The notes: generated by a model not told the origin, from the sequence alone. Counted from the stretch's first letter, positions 42,512-51,348 are shown. The stretch is 64,000 nt of DNA from Solobacterium sp. (GCA_017469355.1 JAFUGM010000038.1:1-64000), one strand, 5' to 3'. Numbers and translations are program-made.

Positions 42512-43272
42512 CGCACCTGCACATAGTCTGGCCGGTGGGCATATGAAGCCCCTGGGCCATAGGAATCTGTTTCCAGGAAGCGCATTGTTTCATGTGCTTC
42601 CTTTTTATTCCAGTCATCAAACCCCTGTGGATGGATATGTGCTCCAAGATAACAATGTTCCAATGAAACCATTCCATAGTTTCTCCAGGGGCGAGCAAGA
42701 TAGCAGCTTTCTTCCGGCACACCTGGTGCGGCAGTAAACCGGCAATTGCGAACAATGAACCCTTGTGATACATGCGCTGGCGTGGATGGCGCAAAGACCC
42801 AGCCAGGTGCTGTGCTGTAAAACTCGCAGCCTTCAAAATACGCAGTAGCCCCGCCAAACACGAAATCAACACTTCCTTCAATCCGGCAGCGTTCAAATCT
42901 TACAGTACGATCAAACCGCGGCGTATATTCCTTCGGCCCAAGGAAACCATCCTTCTCCAGTTCCTGTTCTGGCAGCGGCGCAAGAAACAGCGTATCCTGC
43001 TCTCCCTTGATCAGGCAGTCCGATAAGCGGATATCATCCCCATCAAGATATAAGGCGATTGCCTGCCCCACATCCTCTGCAGTTCCTGCAGTATTCTCAA
43101 ATACGCAGTGCTGAAAGTTCAGATGCGATCCTTCCACTAGTACGGTTGGAGTACGAAAGGTATGGAATGGTTTTCCATCCGCATGAATCAAACGGGCAGA
43201 ACGATTTCCGCTCCAGGTACGGTTGACATAGGTTTTATCATCTTCTGATAGAAAACAGATCTCATTCATCAT
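42508..43272 (-). CDS. Pectinesterase (CE8), cytoplasmic
   Basis: 254 residues, shorter than secreted forms and without signal peptide. Beta-helix catalytic boxes GSVDFVFGGATAYFEGCEF (Asp nucleophile) and YLARPWR, plus GQAIALYLDGDDIRLSDC and GEQDTLF. It removes methyl esters from imported oligogalacturonides before GH28 and GH105 act. Confidence 0.9.
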   Translation of the reverse strand: MMNEICFLSEDDKTYVNRTWSGNRSARLIHADGKPFHTFRTPTVLVEGSHLNFQHCVFENTAGTAEDVGQAIALYLDGDDIRLSDCLIKGEQDTLFLAPLPEQELEKDGFLGPKEYTPRFDRTVRFERCRIEGSVDFVFGGATAYFEGCEFYSTAPGWVFAPSTPAHVSQGFIVRNCRFTAAPGVPEESCYLARPWRNYGMVSLEHCYLGAHIHPQGFDDWNKKEAHETMRFLETDSYGPGASYAHRPDYVQVR

Positions 43273-43303
43273 GAATTACATCTTATAAAACAATACGCTT
43301 TAA

Positions 43304-43317
43304 GTAAACCGTTTCAC
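43304..43317 (-). promoter_or_regulatory. KdgR-type operator upstream of pectinesterase
   Basis: GTAAACCGTTTCAC, an imperfect version of the island motif, 32 bases before the pectinesterase start. Confidence 0.5.
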
Positions 43318-43357
43318 TTTAATAATATATTTCCTTTTATAATTCATTCCTGCTTCG

Positions 43358-43386
43358 TTGACACTGTATTACTGCGGTGCTACGAT
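43358..43386 (+). promoter_or_regulatory. Promoter of uxaC
   Basis: TTGACA (43358-43363), 17-bp spacer, TACGAT (43381-43386). The operator-like GCAAACCTGTTTAC (43427-43440) lies between it and the start codon. Confidence 0.7.
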
Positions 43387-43426
43387 GACACTGTGCTGGC
43401 AGGACGTTCCCCGACCATCCTGTTTA

Positions 43427-43440
43427 GCAAACCTGTTTAC
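43427..43440 (+). promoter_or_regulatory. KdgR-type operator upstream of uxaC
   Basis: GCAAACCTGTTTAC matches the dyad TAAACCGGTTTAC at most positions, about 20 bases before the ATG, a roadblock position. Confidence 0.55.
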
Positions 43441-43459
43441 TAAAAGAAAAGGACAAATT

Positions 43460-44905
43460 ATGAAGGAATACATGGGGCGGGACTTTCTGTTACAGAATGA
43501 GACCGCAAAACATCTTTATCACGATTACGCTGAACGCCTGCCGATTATTGACTACCACTGTCATATCCCCCAGCAGGAAATCTATGAAGACCGCAAGTTT
43601 GAAAACATCGCACAGGTATGGCTGGGCGGCCATCAGAAGCGCGCTGACGGCAGTGATTACTATTTCGGTGATCATTACAAATGGCGTCTGATGCGTGCCA
43701 ATGGTGTAAGTGAAGATTACATTACCGGAGACAAGCCAGATCGGGAACGCTTCCAGAAGTTCGCAGAGACACTGGAAAAAACCATTGGAAATCCGATGAA
43801 CCACTGGTGTCAGCTGGAACTGGAAAAGTACTTCGGCTATACCAAACCGATCAACGGAGCCAATGCCCAGGAGATCTGGGATCTCTGCAACGATCGCCTG
43901 CAGAATGACCCAAACTGTACCGTACGCGGATTAATCCGTTCTTCCAATGTCTACTTCGTTGGAACAACCGATGATCCGGTGGATTCCCTGGAGTGGCATC
44001 AGAAGATCAAAGATGATCCGACCATTGACATTACAGTAGCTCCAAGCTTCCGCCCTGATAAGGCACTTAATGTACATCTGGCAGGATTTGATTCCTATAT
44101 CAAACAGCTCGCGGCGGTTTCCGAAACGGAAATCACCGGCGCAGATTCTGCACTTGCGGCACTGGAGAAACGGCTTAAGTTCTTTGTAAGTCTTGGCTGT
44201 AAAGCCAGTGACCATGGCATTGAGGAAATTCCCAATACCGGTGCCGATGCATCACGGGCAGATGTCGCCTTCCAGAAAGCAATGAATGGTGAACCGGTCA
44301 GTGAAGCAGAACGTCGCGATTGGCAGTCATATCTCATGGAAGGTCTTGGCCGCATGTATCACGATAGCGATGTGGCAATGCAGTTACATTACAACGCGAT
44401 CCGCAATACTAACCAGAAACTGTTTGAACTGTATGGACCGGATACTGGATTTGATGCGATGGATGCGCATAACTGTGTTCATGGCATCCAGGGTCTTCTC
44501 AGTAATCTCTTCTATACCGATCAGTGCCCGAAGACGATCCTGTATTCTCTGAATCCCAGTGACATGGATCTTGTGGCGACGATCGCCGGATGTTTCCAGG
44601 CAAACAGCGATGTGCCGACACGAGTTCAGCTTGGCGCTGCCTGGTGGTTCAATGACACAAAGGATGGAATGGTTCGTCACCTTCAGATTCTTGGCCGGCT
44701 TGGCGTGCTTGGAAACTTCATTGGTATGTTAACAGACAGCCGCAGCTTCCTGAGTTACACCCGTCATGAATACTTCCGCCGTATCTTATGTAATACGATC
44801 GGACAATGGGTGGAAGATGGAGAATTCCCCAACGATGATGCCGCATTGAAAACGATCGTCGAAGGAATCTGCTTCTATAACGCAAAGACCTACTTCAGCC
44901 TCTGA
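43460..44905 (+). CDS. uxaC: Glucuronate/galacturonate isomerase
   Basis: 481 residues. Metallohydrolase-like barrel with IDYHCHIPQQEI at the start and NTDDPVDSLEWH-type VGTTDDPVDS, MHYNAIRNTN-like LHYNAIRNTN and TDSRSFLSYTRHEYFRR. Converts D-galacturonate to tagaturonate (or glucuronate to fructuronate). Start at MKEYMGRDF with AAAGGA upstream; 34 earlier codons begin at the promoter. Monocistronic. Confidence 0.96.
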   Translation: MKEYMGRDFLLQNETAKHLYHDYAERLPIIDYHCHIPQQEIYEDRKFENIAQVWLGGHQKRADGSDYYFGDHYKWRLMRANGVSEDYITGDKPDRERFQKFAETLEKTIGNPMNHWCQLELEKYFGYTKPINGANAQEIWDLCNDRLQNDPNCTVRGLIRSSNVYFVGTTDDPVDSLEWHQKIKDDPTIDITVAPSFRPDKALNVHLAGFDSYIKQLAAVSETEITGADSALAALEKRLKFFVSLGCKASDHGIEEIPNTGADASRADVAFQKAMNGEPVSEAERRDWQSYLMEGLGRMYHDSDVAMQLHYNAIRNTNQKLFELYGPDTGFDAMDAHNCVHGIQGLLSNLFYTDQCPKTILYSLNPSDMDLVATIAGCFQANSDVPTRVQLGAAWWFNDTKDGMVRHLQILGRLGVLGNFIGMLTDSRSFLSYTRHEYFRRILCNTIGQWVEDGEFPNDDAALKTIVEGICFYNAKTYFSL

Positions 44906-44916
44906 ACATTGTTCAA

Positions 44917-44954
44917 AAAAGGGATGTCTCTCATGTGAGATAACATCCCTTTTC
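44917..44954. terminator. Bidirectional terminator between uxaC and the MATE gene
   Basis: AAAAGGGATGT/ACATCCCTTTT with a small inner TCTCA/TGAGA stem; T runs on both strands. Confidence 0.9.
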
Positions 44955-44955
44955 T

Positions 44956-46362
44956 TTATGAATTGATTAGTTCACGTTCTTCTTTGTGACTGCGCTTCAG
45001 TTTCCGTATCACATAGACCGCAAAGAAGATAGAAGCGATGCCCGTCAGCGTATTGGAAATAAACATGACTAGACCTGGAATCTTATCGCCAAACGCGGTA
45101 AAGCGCTGAAGGAGTTTGAAGACGGGAATACGGAAGACAAAGACACGCAGAAGATTCAGAATCATCCCAAGTCTTGTTTCACCAATACCATACAGTAATC
45201 CAAGAACCGCAGCGTTAAGGCCTAAGGGAATTGCGCCAAGTGCTTCATAGCGATAGACATTGGCAATTAATTCCGTAAATGCAAGATCACCATTAGAAAA
45301 CAGTGAGCTCAGCGCATAAAGGTTCAGCAGTTCGATGCCTGAAATTACTGCCCCAAGAATCATGTCATAAACCGCAGTCACATAGAACGCACTTAGAATT
45401 CGATCAAACTTCCCTGCCCCATAGTTCTGAGAAATGATGGCAGCGGATCCATCTTTATACCCGTTCTGCGGGTTGGTGGTAATTCCGCCAAGATTATTCG
45501 ATACTCCCATCGCCCCAACCATCAACGCGCCATAGGCCGTACACATGGTATTGACAATGGACTTCCCAAACGCAAACAGTGCCTTTTCCGCGGTTACCGG
45601 GAGTGAGCGGATGATCATCGGGAGATTCACTTCCCGGTCCAACCGCACCGCATGAAGCGAGAACCCGAATACGCTGTCTCCATCCCGGCTGTTTACAATC
45701 GCAATCACAAGTAATAACGCCTGCGAGATGAGAGAAGCTTCTGCCACTTGAACCAGCGTTCCATTCAGAAGATAGACAAAGATCGCAGTCAAAGAGAGCT
45801 TTACTGCGATTGCCAGAAGATTGAGATTCATGATATGACGTGAATTTCCTCTGGCCCGCTGTACGGAGATATAGACATCGTTGAGAATGGTCACTACCAT
45901 GACCAGCAGCTGTACACGGAAGTATGCGGCACCAGCAGAGATTAATTCCTCCGGAGTGCGGCAGAAGCGAAGAAAGGACTCGGTAAATGGAAGAATGGCC
46001 CCAAGTATCACAAGTCCTGCAGTCAGCACCATCGCATACAGAGAACTCACCTGTTTCTTTACCAGCAGATATTCTCCCTGCCCATAAGCCTTACTGATTT
46101 CAATTCCTGCCCCGATCGCCAATCCTCCGCCAACGGCAGAAAGAATATTGTTGATCTGGGAGAGATACGCTACCGCCGATACCGAAACCGAGCTGATATG
46201 CCCGGCCATCATAGTGTCAAAGATGGAAAACAGCACCGTTAACAGCTGATATAACGCTAACGGAGTTCCAATACGGAGCACGACCTTCCACATTGAATCA
46301 TTCAATATCATGTCCCGGTTCTTCCGGTCTTTTTCTGATAAGTTCGCTTTCATTTCCTGCAT
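44956..46362 (-). CDS. MATE-family transporter
   Basis: 468 residues, about twelve helices in two halves; LALYQLLTVLFSIFDTMMAGHI at the first helix and GNSRHIMNLNLLAIAVKL mid-protein are MATE-like. Cation-coupled exporter of unknown substrate. Divergent from an AraC regulator that probably controls it. Confidence 0.9.
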   Translation of the reverse strand: MQEMKANLSEKDRKNRDMILNDSMWKVVLRIGTPLALYQLLTVLFSIFDTMMAGHISSVSVSAVAYLSQINNILSAVGGGLAIGAGIEISKAYGQGEYLLVKKQVSSLYAMVLTAGLVILGAILPFTESFLRFCRTPEELISAGAAYFRVQLLVMVVTILNDVYISVQRARGNSRHIMNLNLLAIAVKLSLTAIFVYLLNGTLVQVAEASLISQALLLVIAIVNSRDGDSVFGFSLHAVRLDREVNLPMIIRSLPVTAEKALFAFGKSIVNTMCTAYGALMVGAMGVSNNLGGITTNPQNGYKDGSAAIISQNYGAGKFDRILSAFYVTAVYDMILGAVISGIELLNLYALSSLFSNGDLAFTELIANVYRYEALGAIPLGLNAAVLGLLYGIGETRLGMILNLLRVFVFRIPVFKLLQRFTAFGDKIPGLVMFISNTLTGIASIFFAVYVIRKLKRSHKEERELINS

Positions 46363-46453
46363 AGCTTCATATTAGAGATGATTTTCAGTATTTAATACCA
46401 ATAATCCATCAAAAATCCATAAAACCACTGATTTTCAACGATATAATGGAATC

Positions 46454-47281
46454 ATGAGAGCACCAGAAGAACAGATCGATCATATTTTTGCGGAACGACA
46501 ACATCGGCCGGAAGGTTTTGTGATGAAGCGTCATCACCTGCATCCCTACTATGAAATGTATGTCGTAGAAAAAGGAACCTGCCGTCTGTTTGTGAATGAT
46601 GCGATGTATGAGCTTCGCGAAGGAAGTGTGCGCATCATTCCGCCCGGCTTTCTTCACTACACCCGTTATTTATCTGATTGTGTGCGTACCGCCGTCTATT
46701 TCCGAGAAGACATGATTCACTTCTCAGAGCTGAGTGAGCTGCCGGGATTTGAGCAGCCTCTTTCTTCACTGCGTCTGTTTCATATCCCGGATGGATTCCG
46801 GGAAGAATTGTTCCATATGCTGGATCGACTGATTCATGAAACACAACATCCGGATGAGCGCAGCCAGAAAATCTCTGAACTGATCCTGCAGGAGTTTCTG
46901 CTTACTTCAAGCAGAGTCTCCCCCGACTTCAGTGCCATTCCTGCCCGCATCGCTGCGGGTGATGAAACGGTGTTAAACGCAGCGGCCTTTATCGCTGCGC
47001 ACTATGCGGAAGATATCAACCTGCATGACATCGCCGCAATTACCGGGTTCTCTGACAACTACTTTTCCCGCCGGTTTCACGAAGCCACAGGCACCGGTGT
47101 CAAGGAATACCTGGTATTTGTCCGGCTTCGCCATGGAGCGCAGGAACTTCGCTCCACCTCTCATACCATTACCAAAATCGCAGGCCACTGTGGTTTCCAT
47201 GACTCCAACTACTTCAAGGACGCATTCAAAAAACAGTATGGGGTTTCACCCCGGGAATACCGAAAACAGCAGGCTGGTTAA
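46454..47281 (+). CDS. AraC-family regulator (paralogue of the one at 41.6 kb)
   Basis: 275 residues. Cupin domain (HHLHPYYEMYVVEKGTCRLFV) and C-terminal double HTH (AHYAEDINLHDIAAITGFSDNYFSRRF, HCGFHDSNYFKDAFKKQYGVSPREYRK). Same architecture and many identities with the AraC protein at 41645. TATAAT ends six bases before the ATG, leaving almost no leader. Its stop codon is inside its terminator. Confidence 0.92.
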   Translation: MRAPEEQIDHIFAERQHRPEGFVMKRHHLHPYYEMYVVEKGTCRLFVNDAMYELREGSVRIIPPGFLHYTRYLSDCVRTAVYFREDMIHFSELSELPGFEQPLSSLRLFHIPDGFREELFHMLDRLIHETQHPDERSQKISELILQEFLLTSSRVSPDFSAIPARIAAGDETVLNAAAFIAAHYAEDINLHDIAAITGFSDNYFSRRFHEATGTGVKEYLVFVRLRHGAQELRSTSHTITKIAGHCGFHDSNYFKDAFKKQYGVSPREYRKQQAG

Positions 47282-47294
47282 GCACTGCTGTTTT
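47265..47294 (+). terminator. Terminator of the second AraC gene
   Basis: AACAGCAG/CTGCTGTT arms with a 12-base loop, followed by TTC; it includes the last codons and stop. Confidence 0.65.
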
Positions 47295-47332
47295 CAGTTA
47301 GGAGGTTTGAATTAACTGTTATTGGTTTTTCG

Positions 47333-48136
47333 TTACTGTGGCTGTTTTCCGATATAGGCAAGAATTCCGCCGTCCACATAGAGAATGTGTCCGTTTACGA
47401 AGTTACTTGCGTCAGATGCCAGGAATACTGCAGGTCCCTGCAGATCTTCCGGTGTTCCCCAGCGCTCTGCGGGAGTCTTGGCTACGATGAAGCTGTCAAA
47501 CGGATGACGGCTTCCATCCGGCTGACGCTCACGAAGCGGAGCAGTCTGCGGTGTAGCGATGTAGCCCGGGCCAATACCGTTGCACTGAATGTTATATGCG
47601 CCATATTCAGAGCAGATATTCTTTGTCAGCATCTTTAATCCGCCCTTTGCGGCCGCATATGCGGATACGGTCTCACGGCCGAGTTCGCTCATCATGGAAC
47701 AGATGTTGATGATCTTTCCATGACCCTTTTCAATCATTCCCGGAATTACTGCCTTGGATACGATGAACGGAGCGTTCAGGTCGACATCTACAACAGCCCG
47801 GAATTCGTCTGCGGTCATTTCGGTCATCGGAATGCGCTTGATGATACCGGCATTATTGACAAGAATATCGATGATGCCGACTTCTTCTCTGACCTGCCCA
47901 ACCATCTTCTGTACTGCTTCTTCATCTGTGACATCACAGATATAGCCATGCGCTTCAATTCCCAGTTCGCGGTATGCCGCAAGACCCTGGTCCAGTTTTT
48001 CCTGGTTGCGGTCATTGAATACGATGGTCGCACCGCACTTTGCGAAGGCGGATGCGATACCAAACCCGATACCATAGGAAGCTCCGGTTACAAGTGCAAT
48101 TTTGCCTTCAAGGCTGAAATCTTTCGGATCAAACAT
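47333..48136 (-). CDS. kduD: SDR dehydrogenase, 2-dehydro-3-deoxy-D-gluconate 5-dehydrogenase type
   Basis: 267 residues. Rossmann TGASYGIGFG, NNAG in ILVNNAGII, catalytic SAYAAAK (Tyr-x3-Lys). The insertion TPQTAPLRERQPDGSRHPFDSF is typical of KduD/gluconate-5-dehydrogenase-type enzymes. Reduces the KduI product to 2-keto-3-deoxygluconate. Co-transcribed with kdgK and kdgA. Confidence 0.88.
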   Translation of the reverse strand: MFDPKDFSLEGKIALVTGASYGIGFGIASAFAKCGATIVFNDRNQEKLDQGLAAYRELGIEAHGYICDVTDEEAVQKMVGQVREEVGIIDILVNNAGIIKRIPMTEMTADEFRAVVDVDLNAPFIVSKAVIPGMIEKGHGKIINICSMMSELGRETVSAYAAAKGGLKMLTKNICSEYGAYNIQCNGIGPGYIATPQTAPLRERQPDGSRHPFDSFIVAKTPAERWGTPEDLQGPAVFLASDASNFVNGHILYVDGGILAYIGKQPQ

Positions 48137-48155
48137 AGTTCACTTTTTCTCCCTC

Positions 48156-49181
48156 TTATCTTTGAACACGTCCATTAGCGCTGCCACCCGCAAGCGCAAG
48201 TGCTTCTTCTTCACTGACAACGTTGTAGTCACCCGGAATGGTGTGCTTCAGTGCACTTGCGGCAACCGCAAATTCCAGTGCCTTCTTCGGGTCATTCCAC
48301 TTGGTCATGCCATGAATGAGACCGCCGGAGAAGCTGTCTCCACCGCCGACACGGTCAACGATCGGAGTGATGTCATAGCGCTTGGACTGATAGAATTCAT
48401 TTCCGTCATAGATCAATGCCTTCCATCCGTTATGGCTGGCAGTGATGCTTTCTCTCAGTGTAGATGCCATGAGTGTGAAACCGAACTGCTTCATCATCTG
48501 CTCGAAGATCGCATGGTATCCTTCCGCATCGGTATTTCCTGCTTCAACATCCGCATCCGGTTTGAAGCCAAGGCACTTCTCCGCATCTTCCTCATTGGTA
48601 ATGCATACATCAACATACTGCATGAGCGGAGTCATGATGGACTGCGCTTTTTTCGGAGTCCAGAGCTTCTTACGATAGTTCAGGTCACAGGAAACTGTAA
48701 CGCCATTGCGCTTCGCAGCTTCGCAGGCAAGCTTTGTAAGCTCCGCTGCCTTATCAGAAATTGCCGGTGTGATTCCAGACCAGTGGAACCAGTCCTTACC
48801 CTTCATGATTTCATCAAAATCAAAGTCTGCAGGATCCGCTTCAGCAATCGCAGAATTAGCCCGGTCATAGATGACCTTGGAAGGACGCATATCACATCCG
48901 TTTTCGCAGTAGTAGATACCTACACGGTCACCACCGCGGGCAACGAATGTAGTATCAACGCCATACCGGCGCAGGGAATTTACCGCCGCCTGTCCAATCT
49001 CATGTGCAGGCAGTTTAGAAACGAAGTATGCCTCATCTCCATACCCGGCACAGCTGACTGCCACATTGGCTTCACCGCCGCCGAAGATGACATTGAATTT
49101 ATCTGCCTGTACAAACCGGCCGAAGTTCTCGGACGGTGTAAGTCTTAACATGATTTCACCGAATGTTACTACCTTTGCCAT
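48156..49181 (-). CDS. kdgK: 2-keto-3-deoxygluconate kinase (PfkB family)
   Basis: 341 residues. N-terminal GEIMLRLTPSENFGRF and GGGEANVA, catalytic VDRVGGGDSFSGGLI. Phosphorylates KDG to KDPG. Sits between kdgA and kduD with short gaps. Confidence 0.94.
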   Translation of the reverse strand: MAKVVTFGEIMLRLTPSENFGRFVQADKFNVIFGGGEANVAVSCAGYGDEAYFVSKLPAHEIGQAAVNSLRRYGVDTTFVARGGDRVGIYYCENGCDMRPSKVIYDRANSAIAEADPADFDFDEIMKGKDWFHWSGITPAISDKAAELTKLACEAAKRNGVTVSCDLNYRKKLWTPKKAQSIMTPLMQYVDVCITNEEDAEKCLGFKPDADVEAGNTDAEGYHAIFEQMMKQFGFTLMASTLRESITASHNGWKALIYDGNEFYQSKRYDITPIVDRVGGGDSFSGGLIHGMTKWNDPKKALEFAVAASALKHTIPGDYNVVSEEEALALAGGSANGRVQR

Positions 49182-49196
49182 AGTTCTTTCCTCCTG

Positions 49197-50093
49197 TTAG
49201 TTCTTTGTAATGTGGACACGGAATCCACCAACGACACCAGACAGGTCAGCCTCTGCTGCCAGTCCAGTTCCATCTTTGATGATGGAAGCTTCATCAACCA
49301 CTGCACCGATACCTTTGAAGTAGGCAAGCGCGCGTTCTACATTATTGACGCCGATGGTCAGTGTTCCTTCCCCACTTGTCGGTTCGATGACTCCAAGATC
49401 CGCAAGAACCCTGGCATTGTCACCTTCGGAAGAAAGTGAAACCTTCTTAACACGAACATCCAGCATCTTGAGAACTGCCTTACGGCTCAGTTCTTCAATG
49501 CGGTCAAAGTTACCTGCCTTGATATCATCCGCCTTGACCATCCATGTTCCGCCAACCGCATAGATCTTCGGGTTGGTCAGATAGTCATTCATATTTCCTT
49601 CATTGACTCCCCCTGTCGGCATGAACCGCATAGTGGTATAGGGACCGCAGAGCGCCTTGATGGTTTTGATTCCGCCAAGTGCTTCCGCCGGGAAGAACTT
49701 CACTACATCCAGGCCAAGCGCAAGTGCCTGCTCGATGTCACTGGCACACGATGTGCCGGGAATCACCACTACATTTTTCGACTGTGCATACTTCACCACT
49801 TCCGGATTCAGTCCCGGAGAGACGATGAATTCCGCTCCGGCATCAATCGCCGAGTCAACCTGTTCCTTGGTAAGAACGGTGCCAGCCCCAACCAGAAGGT
49901 CAGGTCTTGCCTTCTTCATTTCAATCATCGCATCGTGTGCGCAGTCCGTACGGTAGGTCACTTCCGCTGCCGGAAGACCTCCCTTGCATAACGCCTCCGC
50001 AAGCGGAGCCGCATCTTTTACATCATTCAATACAATAGCCGGAATAATTCCGATCTGATAAAGCCGCTGTTTGACTTCTTCCTGTCGCGTCAT
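49197..50093 (-). CDS. kdgA: KDPG/KHG aldolase with extra C-terminal domain
   Basis: 298 residues. The class I aldolase barrel (1-213) has AEVTYRTDCA, GAGTVLTKEQ, the Schiff-base Lys in VVKFFPAEALGG, and FMPTGGVNEGN. About 85 further residues (KKVSLSSEGDNARVLADLG, then GTLTIGVNNVERALAYFKGIG) are not part of the usual 205-215 residue enzyme and resemble a half VOC/glyoxalase fold. Splits KDPG into pyruvate and glyceraldehyde-3-phosphate. Confidence 0.93.
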   Translation of the reverse strand: MTRQEEVKQRLYQIGIIPAIVLNDVKDAAPLAEALCKGGLPAAEVTYRTDCAHDAMIEMKKARPDLLVGAGTVLTKEQVDSAIDAGAEFIVSPGLNPEVVKYAQSKNVVVIPGTSCASDIEQALALGLDVVKFFPAEALGGIKTIKALCGPYTTMRFMPTGGVNEGNMNDYLTNPKIYAVGGTWMVKADDIKAGNFDRIEELSRKAVLKMLDVRVKKVSLSSEGDNARVLADLGVIEPTSGEGTLTIGVNNVERALAYFKGIGAVVDEASIIKDGTGLAAEADLSGVVGGFRVHITKN

Positions 50094-50114
50094 AGGTTGT
50101 TTCCTTTCTCTTTA

Positions 50115-50128
50115 GTAAACCGGTATAC
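50115..50128 (-). promoter_or_regulatory. KdgR-type operator, downstream of the kdgA start site
   Basis: GTAAACCGGTATAC, near-palindromic, about ten bases after the predicted transcription start of kdgA-kdgK-kduD. Confidence 0.65.
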
Positions 50129-50136
50129 CTGTACTT

Positions 50137-50170
50137 TATTCTCCCGTATTCACTTTGTCAACCGGTTTGC
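50137..50170 (-). promoter_or_regulatory. Promoter of kdgA-kdgK-kduD with upstream operator
   Basis: TTGACA, 17-bp spacer, TAAAGT on the minus strand. GCAAACCGGTTGAC overlaps the -35 box, so two operators flank this promoter. Confidence 0.72.
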
Positions 50171-50208
50171 TGAAAAAATGTGAAAGAAGTACAAATTTCT
50201 TTTTAAAA

Positions 50209-50222
50209 TGCGTATTTACGCA
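50209..50222. promoter_or_regulatory. 14-bp palindrome TGCGTATTTACGCA
   Basis: Perfect arms TGCGTA and TACGCA with TT centre, 19 bp upstream of the kdgR -35 box. Unlike the AAACCGG motif, so a second regulator is possible. Confidence 0.45.
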
Positions 50223-50240
50223 AGTTTTTCAGCTTTATGA

Positions 50241-50290
50241 TTGACAAAAATCAACATAAGTTCTACTTTGTTTGTGATAAACCGGTTAAC
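50241..50290 (+). promoter_or_regulatory. Promoter of the LacI-type regulator with overlapping operator
   Basis: TTGACA (50241-50246), 17-bp spacer, TACTTT (50264-50269). ATAAACCGGTTAAC at 50277-50290 covers the predicted start site: autoregulation. Confidence 0.75.
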
Positions 50291-50306
50291 AAAGACAGGA
50301 GGTTCT

Positions 50307-51317
50307 ATGAGCGAAAAGATTACTATTAATGATATTGCAAAACTCGCAGGAGTCTCCAAAACCACAGTATCGTTCTACCTGAACGGAAAATTCGAAAAGA
50401 TGTCAGAAGAAACACGGGCAAAGCTCGAGGATGTAATTGCCAGAACCAATTACTACCCTAATACGATGGCCCGCTCTCTCAACTACAAACAGACATATCT
50501 GATCGGCGTCATTATCGGAGATATTACCAACTCCTTTGCCAACCAGATCGTTAAGGGAATTGACGAGTATGCCCGCACCCATGGATATCAGATGATTGTC
50601 GGCTCCTCTGGCTATCAGCTGGAGAATGAACGCAAATGCCTTACCGGCATGGCTGCCATGGGCGCTGACGGTTTTATCGTGCAGCCTACGGTGCACTTTG
50701 AAACCATGTGGAAGGAAATCGGCATCCGCAAGCCGATCGCTTATTTCGATTCTCCCAATCAGGCATCCAATGAACTGTGGGTTAAGACCAACAACTACGA
50801 GGCTGTTTATGATGCGACGGAAAAACTCGTACATCAGGGCTATGAACGCTTTGTGATGATTACCGCAGATCCATATGTGCTGGAAACACGTATGGAGCGC
50901 AACCGAGGATTTACAGACTGCCTGGATATTGAAAAAAAACCTTATGAAGTGATCCTGGCAGACAGTGAAACCAGTCCGGAAACACTGGAGGGCAAACTTC
51001 TCCCCTACTTGAACGGAGAACAGCCTACTGCCATCTTTGTCTGCAACAACTGGCTGCTTGATAAGACATATCTTGTCTTACGAAATTACCGGAAACTGAT
51101 TCCGGAGAAGCTCGGGCTCATCGGGTTTGACTCTCTGGAATGGTCAGAACTGGTAAGCCCACGTATCACAACGATTGTTCAGCCCGCATACGAAGAAGGA
51201 CAGGCCGCCGCAAGGATTCTGATTGACCGGATTGAAAACCGGAATGAAGCAGCACCCAACTGGATCCTGCCCTGCCGCATCAACGAACTCGACAGCACGC
51301 TCAGAACCCACCAATAA
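50307..51317 (+). CDS. kdgR: LacI-family regulator of uronate catabolism (KdgR-like)
   Basis: 336 residues from MSEKITINDIAKLAGVSKTT, with AGGAGG upstream. LacI HTH at residues 5-25 and hinge at about 50; periplasmic-binding-type sensor domain (LIGVIIGDITNSFANQIVKGI, LIGFDSLEWSELVSPRITTIVQPAYEEG). Divergent from kdgA, upstream of uxaB-uxaA. Presumed to bind the AAACCGGTTT dyads; ligand probably KDG or a related acid. Confidence 0.9.
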   Translation: MSEKITINDIAKLAGVSKTTVSFYLNGKFEKMSEETRAKLEDVIARTNYYPNTMARSLNYKQTYLIGVIIGDITNSFANQIVKGIDEYARTHGYQMIVGSSGYQLENERKCLTGMAAMGADGFIVQPTVHFETMWKEIGIRKPIAYFDSPNQASNELWVKTNNYEAVYDATEKLVHQGYERFVMITADPYVLETRMERNRGFTDCLDIEKKPYEVILADSETSPETLEGKLLPYLNGEQPTAIFVCNNWLLDKTYLVLRNYRKLIPEKLGLIGFDSLEWSELVSPRITTIVQPAYEEGQAAARILIDRIENRNEAAPNWILPCRINELDSTLRTHQ

Positions 51318-51348
51318 ATGAAATTAACCAGGAAAGAAGGAATGACAG

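Noticed and set aside
48102-49148. 348-codon open frame antisense to kdgK
   Set aside because: Shadow of a clear PfkB kinase.
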